From Candidatus Aquivivens invisus (GTDB lineage: Bacteria > Omnitrophota > Gorgyraeia > Aquiviventales > Aquiviventaceae): a DNA stretch of 32,208 nucleotides. Shown in pieces: positions 1 through 7,869 of this stretch. Made by a program: the position numbers and the translations under genes. Numbering within the stretch: position 1 is the stretch's first letter; every line of letters begins with the position of its first letter. The notes beneath the pieces are model-generated. The model was not told the origin of the DNA. It made no database searches and saw only the letters and a list, made by a program, of their open reading frames with translations. Location: the NCBI GenBank assembly GCA_001804415.1, contig MHGA01000030.1, positions 1 to 32,208 on the forward strand, read 5' to 3'.

Positions 1-2
1 TG

Positions 3-1283
3 ATCCTGCCGGCGTTTCTCTCCCGCGTTCGGGGGCCGTACCACCATCTGATGTTCGAGCCGCCATTTGACTGTCCGCCGGAACGCCCATCGGAGGAAGC
101 GGTCAAGGTGGGCCTCGAGCGGTTCGCCGCGCTCTTGGCTGGTCAGATCGAGCGGGATCCGGCCCAGTGGCTGTGGGTGCATAAACGATGGAAGCGCACC
201 CCCACCCGCCATGTGCTGATCGTCAGCGACGGCAAGCCGGGGCACGTGAAGCAGTCCCTGACGGTGGCGCGCGCCCTCAAGGAGCGTTATGACAACGTAC
301 GGGAACAGGTGATCGAGATTCGTTATCGCAACCGCCTGGCCCGCGCGCTGTGCCTGTTGTGGGCCTGGTGGATGCCGGCGGGGATTGGAGGCCGCTCGTG
401 TCTGCGGTGGACGCTGACGAGGGCGTGTTTCACGCAGCTCGTCAACGCCTATGCGGATATCGTGATCTCCTGCGGTGCCTCGACGGCGCCGGTCAACCTT
501 CTCGTCTCGGCAGAGAATCGCGCGAAATCCGTGGTGATCATGAACCCGGCACCCCTCCCGTTGAGGCGGTTTTCGCTCGCACTGGTGCCGGCCCATGACC
601 GAGTCGCTCGGCGGGGGCCTATCGTCCGCATTCCCGGAGCGCTCACGGCGGTCACCGAGGAGGAGCTGGCGCTCGCCGGCGAACGGCTCAGCCGCCATCC
701 GCAGTTCCGCGCTCAGGACACCATCCTGCGTGGAGGGGAACGGGTGGTCTCGGTGCTGCTGGGCGGAGACACGCGCCACTATGAGCTGACGACGACGTTT
801 GTCGACGGCCTCATCCAGCAGGTCTTGCAGGCCTGTGACGCGGTCGACGGGGTCTGTCTGGTGACGAGCTCGCGGCGGACGCCGCCTGATGTGGAGCGGT
901 TGCTGCAACAACGGCTCGATCGGCACCCCCGCTGCCGGATGGTGTTGCTGGCCAGCCGCGATCCGCTCAATGGCACATCTGAAGGGATGCTGGGCCTGGC
1001 GCGGGTGGTGGTGGTGACCGGCGAGAGCATCTCGATGGTGACCGAGGCATGCGCCAGCGGCCGCCCGGTCCTGGTGGTGGATCCGCCGTTGCGCAAAGCC
1101 GGGTGGGGGCGGGTGACGAAACCGCAACGCTACGTGCGCCAACTCGCGCATGACGGCTACGCCAAACCGTTGTTCCTTCGAGAGGTCAACCAGGCGATCC
1201 AACGGGCTATCGCCCAGCCGCGCGCCACACCGCGTCTCGACGCCTACGCCGCCGTGCGCGACGCCGTCGCCCGCCTCTTGTAG
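3..1283 (+). CDS. LpxL-type lipid A acyltransferase (C-terminal end) fused to ELM1-type glycosyltransferase; 5' partial
   Basis: The reading frame is open from the window edge, so the true start lies outside. The first ~65 visible residues look like the C-terminus of an LpxL/HtrB lipid A acyltransferase: a strand ending FEPP, then the WLWVHKRWK motif that closes these enzymes. With no stop codon the frame continues into a DUF1022/ELM1 domain, beginning HVLIVSDGKPGH, with LLGGDTRHYEL in the middle and VVTGESISMVTEACASGRP near the end. ELM1-type proteins have a GT-B-like fold and occur in LPS gene clusters; the mitochondrial name is historical. A GTG within HVLIVSDG could act as an internal start for a separate ELM1 protein, so fusion versus two products is not settled. 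It leads the glycosyltransferase run and ends 13 bases before the next start. I infer a role in lipid A/core assembly at the inner membrane. Confidence 0.8.
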   Translation: MLPAFLSRVRGPYHHLMFEPPFDCPPERPSEEAVKVGLERFAALLAGQIERDPAQWLWVHKRWKRTPTRHVLIVSDGKPGHVKQSLTVARALKERYDNVREQVIEIRYRNRLARALCLLWAWWMPAGIGGRSCLRWTLTRACFTQLVNAYADIVISCGASTAPVNLLVSAENRAKSVVIMNPAPLPLRRFSLALVPAHDRVARRGPIVRIPGALTAVTEEELALAGERLSRHPQFRAQDTILRGGERVVSVLLGGDTRHYELTTTFVDGLIQQVLQACDAVDGVCLVTSSRRTPPDVERLLQQRLDRHPRCRMVLLASRDPLNGTSEGMLGLARVVVVTGESISMVTEACASGRPVLVVDPPLRKAGWGRVTKPQRYVRQLAHDGYAKPLFLREVNQAIQRAIAQPRATPRLDAYAAVRDAVARLL

Positions 1284-1296
1284 CTGGTGGCGTCCC

Positions 1297-3435
1297 ATGC
1301 ACATCCTCCAACTGATTCCCAGCCTTGACGTCGGCGGCGTGGAGCGCGGCGTGCTCGATCTCACCAAGGGCTTGCTCGCCCGCGGGCATCGCGTGACCGT
1401 CGTCTCAGCCGGCGGGGCGTTGGTGGAACCCCTCACACGGTTGGGCGCGATCCATCATACCCTGCCGGTTCATCGCAAATCCCCATGGTCGATGTGGCGG
1501 ACCGTGCCGGCGTTGTGCCGCGTGATCGAAGGCACAGGGATCGAGGTGGTCCATGCGCGCTCCCGCGTCCCGGCGTGGATCGGTTATGTCGCCTCTCGAC
1601 GCACGCGCCGGCCGTTTGTGACGACCTGCCACGGGTTCTACGCGCCGCATCCGGCTTCTCGGGTGATGGCGTGGGGACGCATCGTCGTCGTGCCGTCCCA
1701 GGCGCTGGGACGCTATGTGATCGATCAGTTCCACGTGCCGCCGGAGCGGCTGCGGGTTATCCCTCGGGGCGTGGATCTGTCCGAGTTTCAGTTCGCGCAC
1801 AAGCCCCCTCCTGCTGACGGCCCGTGGCGCCTCGGGCTCATCGGGCGGCTCAGCGTGCTCAAAGGCCATGAGGTCGCCATCCGTGCCTTGCATCAACTGA
1901 GTCAGCGTCGACATCCTGTGCGCCTCTGTTTCGTCGGAGAGGCCTCCGCCCATAAGCCGCGCATGCGAAGCGGCCTGGAGCGTCTGGCGCATTCGCTTGG
2001 CGTGGCGGATCTGATCGACTGGCAGGGAATGCGCCGGGACATCCCCGAGGCGCTGCGCGCGTTGGATGCGGTGCTCGTGCCCTCCGTGTACCCGGAATCG
2101 TTTGGACGCACCGTGATCGAAGCGCAAGCCGCAGGGGTGCCGGTGATCGCCTCTCGGCTTGGGGCGTTGGCGGAAATCGTGGAGGACGGGACGACGGGTT
2201 TGTTGGTTCCCCCGGGCGACGCCGGCGCGTTGGCGGCGGCGATTGCGAGGCTAATTGGCGATGAGCCCCTGCGCCGTCGATTGGTGCAAGCCGCTCGGGA
2301 GCGCGTTGAAGGGCGGTTTCGACTCGAGGGGATGGTCGACGGCTACGAAGCGGTCTATCGTGACTGTGTGACGAACCCGCGCGTGGTGATCTGGAAGCTC
2401 AGCGCGATGGGCGATTTTGTCCTGGCCACACCGAGCCTGCGGGCGATCCGCCGTCGTTTTCCCACCTCGCACATCAGCGTGGTGGTGGGACAGGCGCTTG
2501 GCGCGTTGGCCGCGCGATGCCCGTACGTGAATGACGTCATCCTCTACGATCCGAAGCGGCGCGATTGGACCCGCCGGGCCGCCCGACGCGTCATCCGACG
2601 GGTTCGGCAAGGCGCCTTTGATCTCTCCATCGATTTGCAGAACAGCCGCCTCACGCACCTGATGGCCTGGGCCTCGGATATTCCCACACGGGTCGGCTAT
2701 GACCGTCGCTGGGGCCGGTCTCTCTCGCAGCGCGTGAGTCTCCCGCGAAGGGCCATGGATCCTGTCAGCCATCAGTTCGAGCTGCTGCGCTCCGCCGGGA
2801 TCCCACCCGACGGGATGGCCTTGGAATTGTGGCCCACCGAGCAGGATGAGCAGGCGGCGCATCGCCTGATGGCCGAGCTGCGCCTCGATTCGCGCAAACC
2901 CCTGGTGGGGCTGCATCCCGGTGGCAGCGCGCGATGGCGCACGAAGCGCTGGGCGCCGGCGCGCTGGGCGGCGCTGTGCGATCGCCTGGCGGATGCCGGC
3001 GCGCAGGTCGTCATCACGGGTAGCACCTCGGAACAGCCTCTGATCGACGCCGTGCGGCAGTTAACCGCATCAGCCCCGGCACTGGTTGTCGGACGGACGT
3101 CGCTCATGGAGCTGGCGGCGCTCATTCGGCGATGCGCGGTGTTCGTGACGCATGATTCAGCGCCGCTGCATGTCGCGGTGGCCATGGGGCGTCCCACGAT
3201 TGCGCTGTTCGGTCCTACGGATCCCGCCCGTCACGCGCCGCCGTCTCCGCTGGTGCATGTGGTCTCGAAGAAGGTGTTCTGCAGCCCCTGCTATTCCCCG
3301 CGATGCCGCACGATCACCCACGCGTGCATGACCCGCATCACCGTCGACGACGTCTTCGATACTGTCCTTGAATTGCTGAATCCAAAATCCAAAATCCAAA
3401 ATCCAAAATCTCCCTCATGCGCATCCTCCACCTGA
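1297..3435 (+). CDS. GT4-GT9 fusion glycosyltransferase (LPS core)
   Basis: A 712-residue protein with two complete glycosyltransferase modules. Residues 1-357 are a GT4 enzyme: N-terminal LIPSLDVGGVERG loop, and the retaining-transferase E-x7-E motif in PESFGRTVIEAQAAG. Residues 358-700 are a GT9 heptosyltransferase: it starts RVVIWKLSAMGD and carries HDSAPLHVAVAMG, LFGPTDP and a C-terminal cysteine cluster (CSPC...CRTITHAC). Both act on the cytoplasmic face during LPS core assembly, and the exact sugars cannot be read. ATG 1297 was chosen because the GT4 fold begins there; the longer frame from 1150 overlaps the upstream gene. A GTG at 2368 lies exactly at the module junction and could give a free GT9. 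The last ~13 residues are coded by an AATCCAA heptamer array and run over the next gene's start by 19 bases. Confidence 0.88.
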   Translation: MHILQLIPSLDVGGVERGVLDLTKGLLARGHRVTVVSAGGALVEPLTRLGAIHHTLPVHRKSPWSMWRTVPALCRVIEGTGIEVVHARSRVPAWIGYVASRRTRRPFVTTCHGFYAPHPASRVMAWGRIVVVPSQALGRYVIDQFHVPPERLRVIPRGVDLSEFQFAHKPPPADGPWRLGLIGRLSVLKGHEVAIRALHQLSQRRHPVRLCFVGEASAHKPRMRSGLERLAHSLGVADLIDWQGMRRDIPEALRALDAVLVPSVYPESFGRTVIEAQAAGVPVIASRLGALAEIVEDGTTGLLVPPGDAGALAAAIARLIGDEPLRRRLVQAARERVEGRFRLEGMVDGYEAVYRDCVTNPRVVIWKLSAMGDFVLATPSLRAIRRRFPTSHISVVVGQALGALAARCPYVNDVILYDPKRRDWTRRAARRVIRRVRQGAFDLSIDLQNSRLTHLMAWASDIPTRVGYDRRWGRSLSQRVSLPRRAMDPVSHQFELLRSAGIPPDGMALELWPTEQDEQAAHRLMAELRLDSRKPLVGLHPGGSARWRTKRWAPARWAALCDRLADAGAQVVITGSTSEQPLIDAVRQLTASAPALVVGRTSLMELAALIRRCAVFVTHDSAPLHVAVAMGRPTIALFGPTDPARHAPPSPLVHVVSKKVFCSPCYSPRCRTITHACMTRITVDDVFDTVLELLNPKSKIQNPKSPSCASST
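3379..3410 (+). repeat. Heptamer array AATCCAA x4 plus partial unit
   Basis: Four exact tandem copies of AATCCAA followed by a degenerate AATCTCC. The array lies in the last codons of the GT4-GT9 gene, giving the tail NPKSKIQNPKS, and ends just before the ATG of the next gene at 3417. No inverted partner is visible here. Confidence 0.9.
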
Positions 3436-4553
3436 CCTCGCACCTCAACGTCGGGGGGGTGACCACCTACATCGGCCAACTGGCTGAAGGCTTGAAGCGC
3501 CGGGGCCACGAAGTCATGGTGGCCTCCGGAGGGGGGGCGCTTGTGTCCCGCCTGAGCCAGGGCGGGATTCGTCACTGGCATCTGCCCCTCTCGACGAGCG
3601 CTGAGTTCAGTCCCCAGGCGGGCTGGGCCTGGTGGCGGCTGAGCCGCCGACTGACGCGGGAATCGGTTGATCTCCTTCACGCCCATACGCGGGTCGCGCA
3701 AGTCCTCGCGCACGCGCTGTGGCGCGCTCGTCGGATTCCCTATGTGACGACGTGGCATGGATTCTATCGACGGCGGCTCGGACGCCGGTGGCTGCCGTGC
3801 ACGGGTGAGCGGACGATTGCCATCAGCGAACCGGTCAGCCGCCACCTCCAGGAGGTCTTCCGCATCCCTGCGCAGCGCATCCGGTTGATTCCGCATGGCA
3901 TCGATGTGGCGTCGTTCAGCCGGCCGCTTGACCTCGCCACCCAAGAGCAGGCTCGTTGGTCCTGGGGGTTGCCGGCGAGCGGGTTGACCGTGGGGACGGT
4001 GGCGCGGCTGGTCCCGTCGAAAGGTGTTGCGCAATTGCTCGAAGCCTTCCGCGAGATTCAGCGGCGTGTCCCGGGTGTCAGCTTGCTCATCGTCGGGGAT
4101 GGACCGCAGCGTCCCAGGCTTGAACAGATGGCCGGCGCGCTCGGCTTCGCGCAGGCCGTCCGGTTTACCGGTTCGCTACCTGACACGCGGCTGGCGCTGG
4201 GCGTGATGGATGTGTTCGTCTTCCTCCCGGCCGTCGAGGAAGGGTTTGGGTTGTCGCTGCTGGAGGCGATGGCGGCTGGCAAACCCATCGTGTCGGTCCG
4301 GCGGGGAATCGGAGCCGCGTGGGTGCTGGACGGGCAGGGAATCGGGCTGACAGTCGAGCCTGATCGCCCCGATCAACTGGCCCGCGCCGTCGTGCGCATG
4401 CTGCAGGATCCGGCGGAGGCACAGCGCTTGGGCCAGCAGGCCCAGGCCCTGGCTCGGGAACGCTATGATCTGGGCCGGGTGCTCGACCAGGTGGAAGCGG
4501 TGTATGCAGAGTGCCTCAACCGAACTTCAGACTTCAGGAGAGGGGTTGTCTGA
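3417..4553 (+). CDS. GT4 family glycosyltransferase
   Basis: A 378-residue retaining glycosyltransferase of family GT4. The N-terminal HLNVGGVTTYIGQLAEGLKR follows the usual glycine-rich acceptor-site pattern. Residues around VATVARLVPSKGVAQLLEAF-type sequence (here GTVARLVPSKG) form the nucleotide-sugar half, and EEGFGLSLLEAMAAGKP carries the E-x7-E motif. It is similar in design to the GT4 half of the preceding gene, so the two may be old duplicates. It starts inside the upstream gene (19-base overlap), immediately after the AATCCAA array, and has no recognisable Shine-Dalgarno sequence, which suggests translational coupling. The last ~8 residues and the stop codon fall in a new heptamer array. 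It probably adds a core or O-chain sugar; donor and acceptor are unknown. Confidence 0.88.
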   Translation: MRILHLTSHLNVGGVTTYIGQLAEGLKRRGHEVMVASGGGALVSRLSQGGIRHWHLPLSTSAEFSPQAGWAWWRLSRRLTRESVDLLHAHTRVAQVLAHALWRARRIPYVTTWHGFYRRRLGRRWLPCTGERTIAISEPVSRHLQEVFRIPAQRIRLIPHGIDVASFSRPLDLATQEQARWSWGLPASGLTVGTVARLVPSKGVAQLLEAFREIQRRVPGVSLLIVGDGPQRPRLEQMAGALGFAQAVRFTGSLPDTRLALGVMDVFVFLPAVEEGFGLSLLEAMAAGKPIVSVRRGIGAAWVLDGQGIGLTVEPDRPDQLARAVVRMLQDPAEAQRLGQQAQALARERYDLGRVLDQVEAVYAECLNRTSDFRRGVV

Positions 4554-4590
4554 TGTCTGAGGTCTGGAGTCTGAGGTCTGATGTCTGAGC
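4525..4590 (+). repeat. Heptamer array, CTTCAGA pair and six TCTGAGG-type units
   Basis: Two units, CTTCAGA and CTTCAGG, are followed 10 bases later by six 7-base units: TCTGATG, TCTGAGG, TCTGGAG, TCTGAGG, TCTGATG, TCTGAGC. The two sets are roughly inverted relative to each other. The stop TGA (4551-4553) of the GT4 gene lies in the first TCTGATG unit and the start ATG (4581) of the GT9 gene lies in the fifth. A GAGG from the fourth unit sits 4 bases before that ATG and could serve as a Shine-Dalgarno site. Confidence 0.88.
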
Positions 4591-5618
4591 GGATTCTGGT
4601 GGTCATGCCCAACTGGTTCGGGGAGACGCTGTTCGCCACCCCGATGCTGCGAGCCTTGCGATCCGCTCAACCCCAGGCCTTCATCGCAGCGCTTGGGGTG
4701 CCGCGGGCCGCTGAGGTGCTGAAAGGCAATCCCTGCCTCGATGCGTTCATCCCCTTCGAAACCTCGGGGTTCGGGCTGCGGATGCTCCGTCACCTGCGCC
4801 GGCTTCGCTGCGACACCGCGCTGGTCCTCCGTCGCAGCCTCACCCGCACCGCCCTGCTGTGCGCCGCCGGGATTCCAAGGAGGATCGGGTTTGCGAATCG
4901 CAAGAGCGGGTGGTTGCTGACCGAAGGGGTGAAGCCGCCCGACGGGTCGCTGCACAAAGCGCAGACCTACTTCGCGTTAATGGGACCTCTGGGCATCCCG
5001 GCCGATGGAGCCGCAAGACCCTATGAGTATCACCTGACTCGAGAGGAACGCCACGAGGCTGCTGTGATCTTCGGCGCCCATGGGGTGGGGCGTGACCAGC
5101 CCGTCGCGATCCTGCACCCTGGCGCCAACTGGTTCCACAAACGCTGGCCGGCCGAGCGCTTCGCGCGGGTGGCCGATCAGCTCGCAGACTTCCGACGCTG
5201 CCGCATTGTGCTGACCGGCAGCCCGGAGGACCGCCCGCTGGCTCAGGCCATCGAGCAGGCTCTGATCGCAAAGCCCGTGAATCTCGTCGGACGGACTACC
5301 GTGCGACAATTGGCCGCCTGCCTGGAGCTGGCCGATGTGGTGGTGTCGAATGACACCGGTGTCGTGCACCTGGCCTGCGCGTTGGGCCGCCGCGTCGTGG
5401 CGTTGTATGGACCCACCTTGCCGGCCGTCACCGGACCCCTGGGCGATCCGACCAGGACGGTGGTGATTCATCATCCGGGGTGTTGTCCGTCGATCCCCTG
5501 TGTCAATCCCAACCATCCGGGGCATCCCGGGATGGAGGCCATCAGCGTCGAGGAAGTGTGTGACGCCGTGAAAGAGTTGCTTGCAAGGGAGAAGGGGGAA
5601 GGGGGAAGGCCGAACTGA
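4581..5618 (+). CDS. GT9 heptosyltransferase (WaaF-like)
   Basis: A 345-residue inverting heptosyltransferase. The opening RILVVMPNWFGETLFATPML matches the WaaF/heptosyltransferase II N-terminus, where the usual GD is replaced by GE. The C-terminal half has the ADP-heptose binding pattern HPGANWFHKRWP and SNDTGVVHLACALG...LYGPT. It would add L,D-heptose to the inner core using ADP-heptose. The C-terminal cysteines are in PGCCPSIPCVNP rather than the C-x2-C...C cluster of the neighbouring GT9 enzymes. The start codon lies inside the TCTGAGG heptamer array. The final residues (REKGEGGRPN) are coded by a separate GGGGGAA heptamer run. WaaF-like is a family assignment; which heptose it adds is not proven. 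Confidence 0.87.
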   Translation: MSERILVVMPNWFGETLFATPMLRALRSAQPQAFIAALGVPRAAEVLKGNPCLDAFIPFETSGFGLRMLRHLRRLRCDTALVLRRSLTRTALLCAAGIPRRIGFANRKSGWLLTEGVKPPDGSLHKAQTYFALMGPLGIPADGAARPYEYHLTREERHEAAVIFGAHGVGRDQPVAILHPGANWFHKRWPAERFARVADQLADFRRCRIVLTGSPEDRPLAQAIEQALIAKPVNLVGRTTVRQLAACLELADVVVSNDTGVVHLACALGRRVVALYGPTLPAVTGPLGDPTRTVVIHHPGCCPSIPCVNPNHPGHPGMEAISVEEVCDAVKELLAREKGEGGRPN

Positions 5619-5660
5619 ACAGCACACTTCCAACTGCCAACTTCCAACTTCCGACTTTCC
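5587..5660 (+). repeat. Heptamer arrays GGGGGAA and CTTCCAA
   Basis: Units GGGAGAA, GGGGGAA, GGGGGAA, GGCCGAA (5587-5614) close the upstream GT9 gene. After 12 bases come CTTCCAA, CTGCCAA, CTTCCAA, CTTCCGA (5627-5654). The arms are purine- and pyrimidine-rich respectively, so they can pair partially. The second arm occupies the intergenic gap before the next GT9 gene. Confidence 0.82.
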
Positions 5661-5677
5661 GTGCGCTTCAGCGGGTA

Positions 5678-6670
5678 TTGGTGATCGGTCCCTCCAACGT
5701 GGGGGACGGGGTGCTGATGAGCCCCGTCGTCCACGAAGTGCGCCAGGCATTCCCTGAGGCGCGCCTGACGCTGCTGGTGGGCGAGCGGGCCCGCGCCGTC
5801 TTTGAGAGCGACCTGCGCATTCACCGTCTCGTTTCCTTTGAAGAGTTTGATGGCCTGGTGGGACGACTGCGGTTGGTCCGGTGGGTCTGGCGCCTGCGCC
5901 CCGACGCGATGGTCGATCTGCGTCAGACGATCCTGCCGCTGCTGTGGCGTCCCTGGCGCGCCCTGGCGTATTTCTGGCCGGTCCCTCGTCGCATCGTGCA
6001 CATGCGGGATCGGCATCTGTGGAGACTCCAACGACAGGTTCCGGCGATGCGCCTTCGTCAAGCGACAAGCGACAAGGGACAAGCGACAAGCGAATGGGAT
6101 GGCGGGTCGTTGGGGCTGACGAACGAGGAAATCGCCTCGGTGGAACGATTGATGAAGACGTGGGCCGTCGACGGTCAGACCCCGCTGGTGGTGATCAGCC
6201 CGGGCGCGCGCAGCCACATCAAGCGCTGGTATCCGGAGCGCCTCGCGTCCATGGCGGATCGGCTCATTGAGGAGTGCCGCGCCGCGGTCGTCTTCACGGG
6301 CGAGCCGGATGAAGCCGCCCTTGTCACCGACCTCCTCAAGACGATGCGTCATCGCGCGCACAACGCCGCCGGACGCTTGACGCTGCGCCAGACCGCGGCC
6401 TTGATGCAGCGGGCTCGCTTGGTGATGACGAACGACTCCGCGGCGCTGCACCTGGCCTGCGCCGTGGACGTCCCGGTCCTGGCGCTCTTTGGCCCGACCG
6501 ACCCTCGCAAGTACGGCCCGACTGGTCCCCGCGACCGCGTGATCCGCCGCCGGCTCGTCTGCGCGCCGTGCGAACAGCCACTCTGCCGCTTTCACCACGA
6601 ATGCATGCGGTTTATCTCGGAGCATGAAGTCTACGCGGCCGCGAAAGATCTCCTGGGACAGGGGACATGA
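5678..6670 (+). CDS. GT9 heptosyltransferase with heptamer-coded linker insertion
   Basis: A GT9 family enzyme: IGPSNVGDGVLMSPVV at the N-terminus, ISPGARSHIKRWYPERLA, and NDSAALHLACAVDVPVLALFGPTDP, followed by CAPC...CRFHHEC. The start is uncertain. The family strand (RVLVIGPSNVGD) begins 3-4 codons before the TTG at 5678, but no ATG or GTG lies upstream in frame; the frame is open back into the previous gene, with only a CTG at 5615. I give the TTG. At about residues 129-138, in the linker between the two Rossmann domains, the sequence RQATSDKGQATSE is coded by a GCGACAA heptamer array, so the array is translated in frame. The gene ends in an ATGA overlap with the next one. The donor is probably ADP-heptose; the acceptor is unknown. 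Confidence 0.85.
   Translation: MVIGPSNVGDGVLMSPVVHEVRQAFPEARLTLLVGERARAVFESDLRIHRLVSFEEFDGLVGRLRLVRWVWRLRPDAMVDLRQTILPLLWRPWRALAYFWPVPRRIVHMRDRHLWRLQRQVPAMRLRQATSDKGQATSEWDGGSLGLTNEEIASVERLMKTWAVDGQTPLVVISPGARSHIKRWYPERLASMADRLIEECRAAVVFTGEPDEAALVTDLLKTMRHRAHNAAGRLTLRQTAALMQRARLVMTNDSAALHLACAVDVPVLALFGPTDPRKYGPTGPRDRVIRRRLVCAPCEQPLCRFHHECMRFISEHEVYAAAKDLLGQGT
6062..6089 (+). repeat. In-frame heptamer array GCGACAA x4 inside a GT9 gene
   Basis: Units GCGACAA, GCGACAA, GGGACAA, GCGACAA lie wholly inside the coding sequence at the inter-domain linker. Three units (21 bases) code for seven residues, so the translated array shows a 7-residue period. Confidence 0.9.
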
Positions 6671-6746
6671 GACAAGGGACAAGCGACAAGGGACAAACGA
6701 TAAGCAACACGTCTCATGTCCCATGTCGCACGTCCCATGTCGTTGC
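6655..6746 (+). repeat. Inverted heptamer pair GGGACAA / TCCCATG
   Basis: Arm 1 (6655-6710) has units GGGACAG, GGGACAT, GAGACAA, GGGACAA, GCGACAA, GGGACAA, ACGATAA, GCAACAC. Arm 2 (6712-6746) has TCTCATG, TCCCATG, TCGCACG, TCCCATG, TCGTTGC. The arms are imperfect reverse complements and could form a hairpin. The ATGA stop/start overlap of the two GT9 genes (6667-6670) lies inside arm 1. Confidence 0.88.
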
Positions 6747-7779
6747 GCCGAAGCGCATCGTAGTCGTTCGGCTCGACCGGATCGGGGACGTGGTGCTGAC
6801 CACACCGGTGGTCCAACGGCTGCGCGAGGCGTATCCGACGGCGTTCATCGCAATGATGGTGCGTCCGGTCTGCCGCGAGCTGCTTGAGGGCAATCCCGCC
6901 CTCAATGAGGTGATCTGTTATGACAAAGACGGGCTCGCGGGAGGGTGGTGGCGTACGATCCGATTCGCGAGGGCCCTTCGGCGGTATCAGTTCGACACCG
7001 CGCTCATCGCGCATCCCACCCGGCGGTCGCACTGGATCGTGCGGCTGGCCGGCATTCCGCAACGCATCGGGTATGACCGGAAAGACGGCTGGTTGCTGAC
7101 GCATCGCCTCCCGCATCGCAAGCAGGAAGGCGAGCAGCATGAAGCCGCCTATGCCATGGAGCTCTTGAGGGTCTTGGGACTTGAGCCCGCCGGAGCGCTG
7201 CGGCCCTTCGTGCCGATCGATGCCAAGCGGCAAGCTCACGTCGGCCAACTCCTCGCGCTCCACGACGCGCACGAGCAGGGCACGTTGGTCGCCATCCACC
7301 CCTCAGCCAGTTGCATCTCCAAACGGTGGATGCCGCAGCGCTTCGGGCAGGTGGCGGATCAGCTGATCGACGCCTGCCAAGCGCGCATCGTGTTGGTGGC
7401 CGGACCGGGAACGGATGCGCGCTACGCGAAGGCGGTTGAGCAGGCGATGCGCCATCGGCCGGTCAATCTGGCCGGACAGCTCTCCGTGGGCGAGCTGGCG
7501 TGCCTGCTCACACGCTGCCGGCTGCTCATCTCCAACGACTCCGGGCCGGTGCATATCGCCGCCGCCGTGGGCACCCCGGTCGTGGATATTTTCGGGCGCA
7601 ACCAAGCGGGCCTGAGCCCCGCCCGCTGGGGCCCGTTGGGCGAGGGCCATGTGGTCCTGCATAAAGAGGTCGGCTGCCGGGTGTGCCTCGCCCATCACTG
7701 CGACATCCAATTCAAGTGCCTCACCGAACTCACCGTCGACGAGGTGCGCGAGGCGGCAGCGTCGATCCTGGCGCATTGA
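6667..7779 (+). CDS. GT9 heptosyltransferase with heptamer-coded N-terminal extension
   Basis: A 370-residue GT9 enzyme. The family fold begins near residue 29 (RIVVVRLDRIGDVVLTTPVV), with HPSASCISKRWMPQRFGQVA and SNDSGPVHIAAAVGTPVVDIFG in the C-terminal domain and cysteines in GCRVCLAHHCDIQFKC. It resembles LPS heptosyltransferase II-type proteins. The first ~28 residues (MRQGTSDKGQTISN...) are coded by the inverted heptamer pair and have no counterpart in the family; ATG 6667 is kept because it overlaps the upstream stop as ATGA and no better start is visible closer to the fold. The stop codon TGA forms the first bases of the cloverleaf-like palindrome that follows. It is the last gene of the glycosyltransferase run. 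Confidence 0.87.
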   Translation: MRQGTSDKGQTISNTSHVPCRTSHVVAPKRIVVVRLDRIGDVVLTTPVVQRLREAYPTAFIAMMVRPVCRELLEGNPALNEVICYDKDGLAGGWWRTIRFARALRRYQFDTALIAHPTRRSHWIVRLAGIPQRIGYDRKDGWLLTHRLPHRKQEGEQHEAAYAMELLRVLGLEPAGALRPFVPIDAKRQAHVGQLLALHDAHEQGTLVAIHPSASCISKRWMPQRFGQVADQLIDACQARIVLVAGPGTDARYAKAVEQAMRHRPVNLAGQLSVGELACLLTRCRLLISNDSGPVHIAAAVGTPVVDIFGRNQAGLSPARWGPLGEGHVVLHKEVGCRVCLAHHCDIQFKCLTELTVDEVREAAASILAH

Positions 7780-7869
7780 TCCCACCACCTGCCGTGTTCG
7801 CCAATGGCGAATCTCGGCCGTGAAGGCCGAGACCCGTCGCACAGCGACGGAGACGGCAGGTGGTGGGAT
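7779..7869. repeat. 91-base nested palindrome, four-way-junction (cloverleaf-like) fold
   Basis: An exact 17-bp outer stem pairs 7779-7795 with 7853-7869. Inside it are three perfect hairpins in a row: 7797-7802/7806-7811 (6 bp, 3-base loop), 7812-7819/7825-7832 (8 bp, 5-base loop) and 7834-7840/7844-7850 (7 bp, 3-base loop). Only about four bases at the junction are unpaired. It starts at the last base of the upstream stop codon and ends on the first two bases of a promoter -35 box. It is not a tRNA: the closing stem is far too long and no T-arm or anticodon loop is present. Possible roles are bidirectional terminator, RNA processing site, or a REP/MITE-like mobile palindrome; the sequence does not decide. 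Confidence 0.85.

Noticed and set aside
1150-1296. N-terminal extension of the GT4-GT9 protein from an ATG at 1150
   Set aside because: It overlaps the end of the upstream gene in another frame and has no similarity to GT4 N-termini; the fold starts at ATG 1297.
7779-7869. tRNA gene, suggested by the cloverleaf-like fold
   Set aside because: The closing stem is 17 bp instead of 7, there is no T-arm consensus or 7-base anticodon loop, and hairpin loops are only 3-5 bases.
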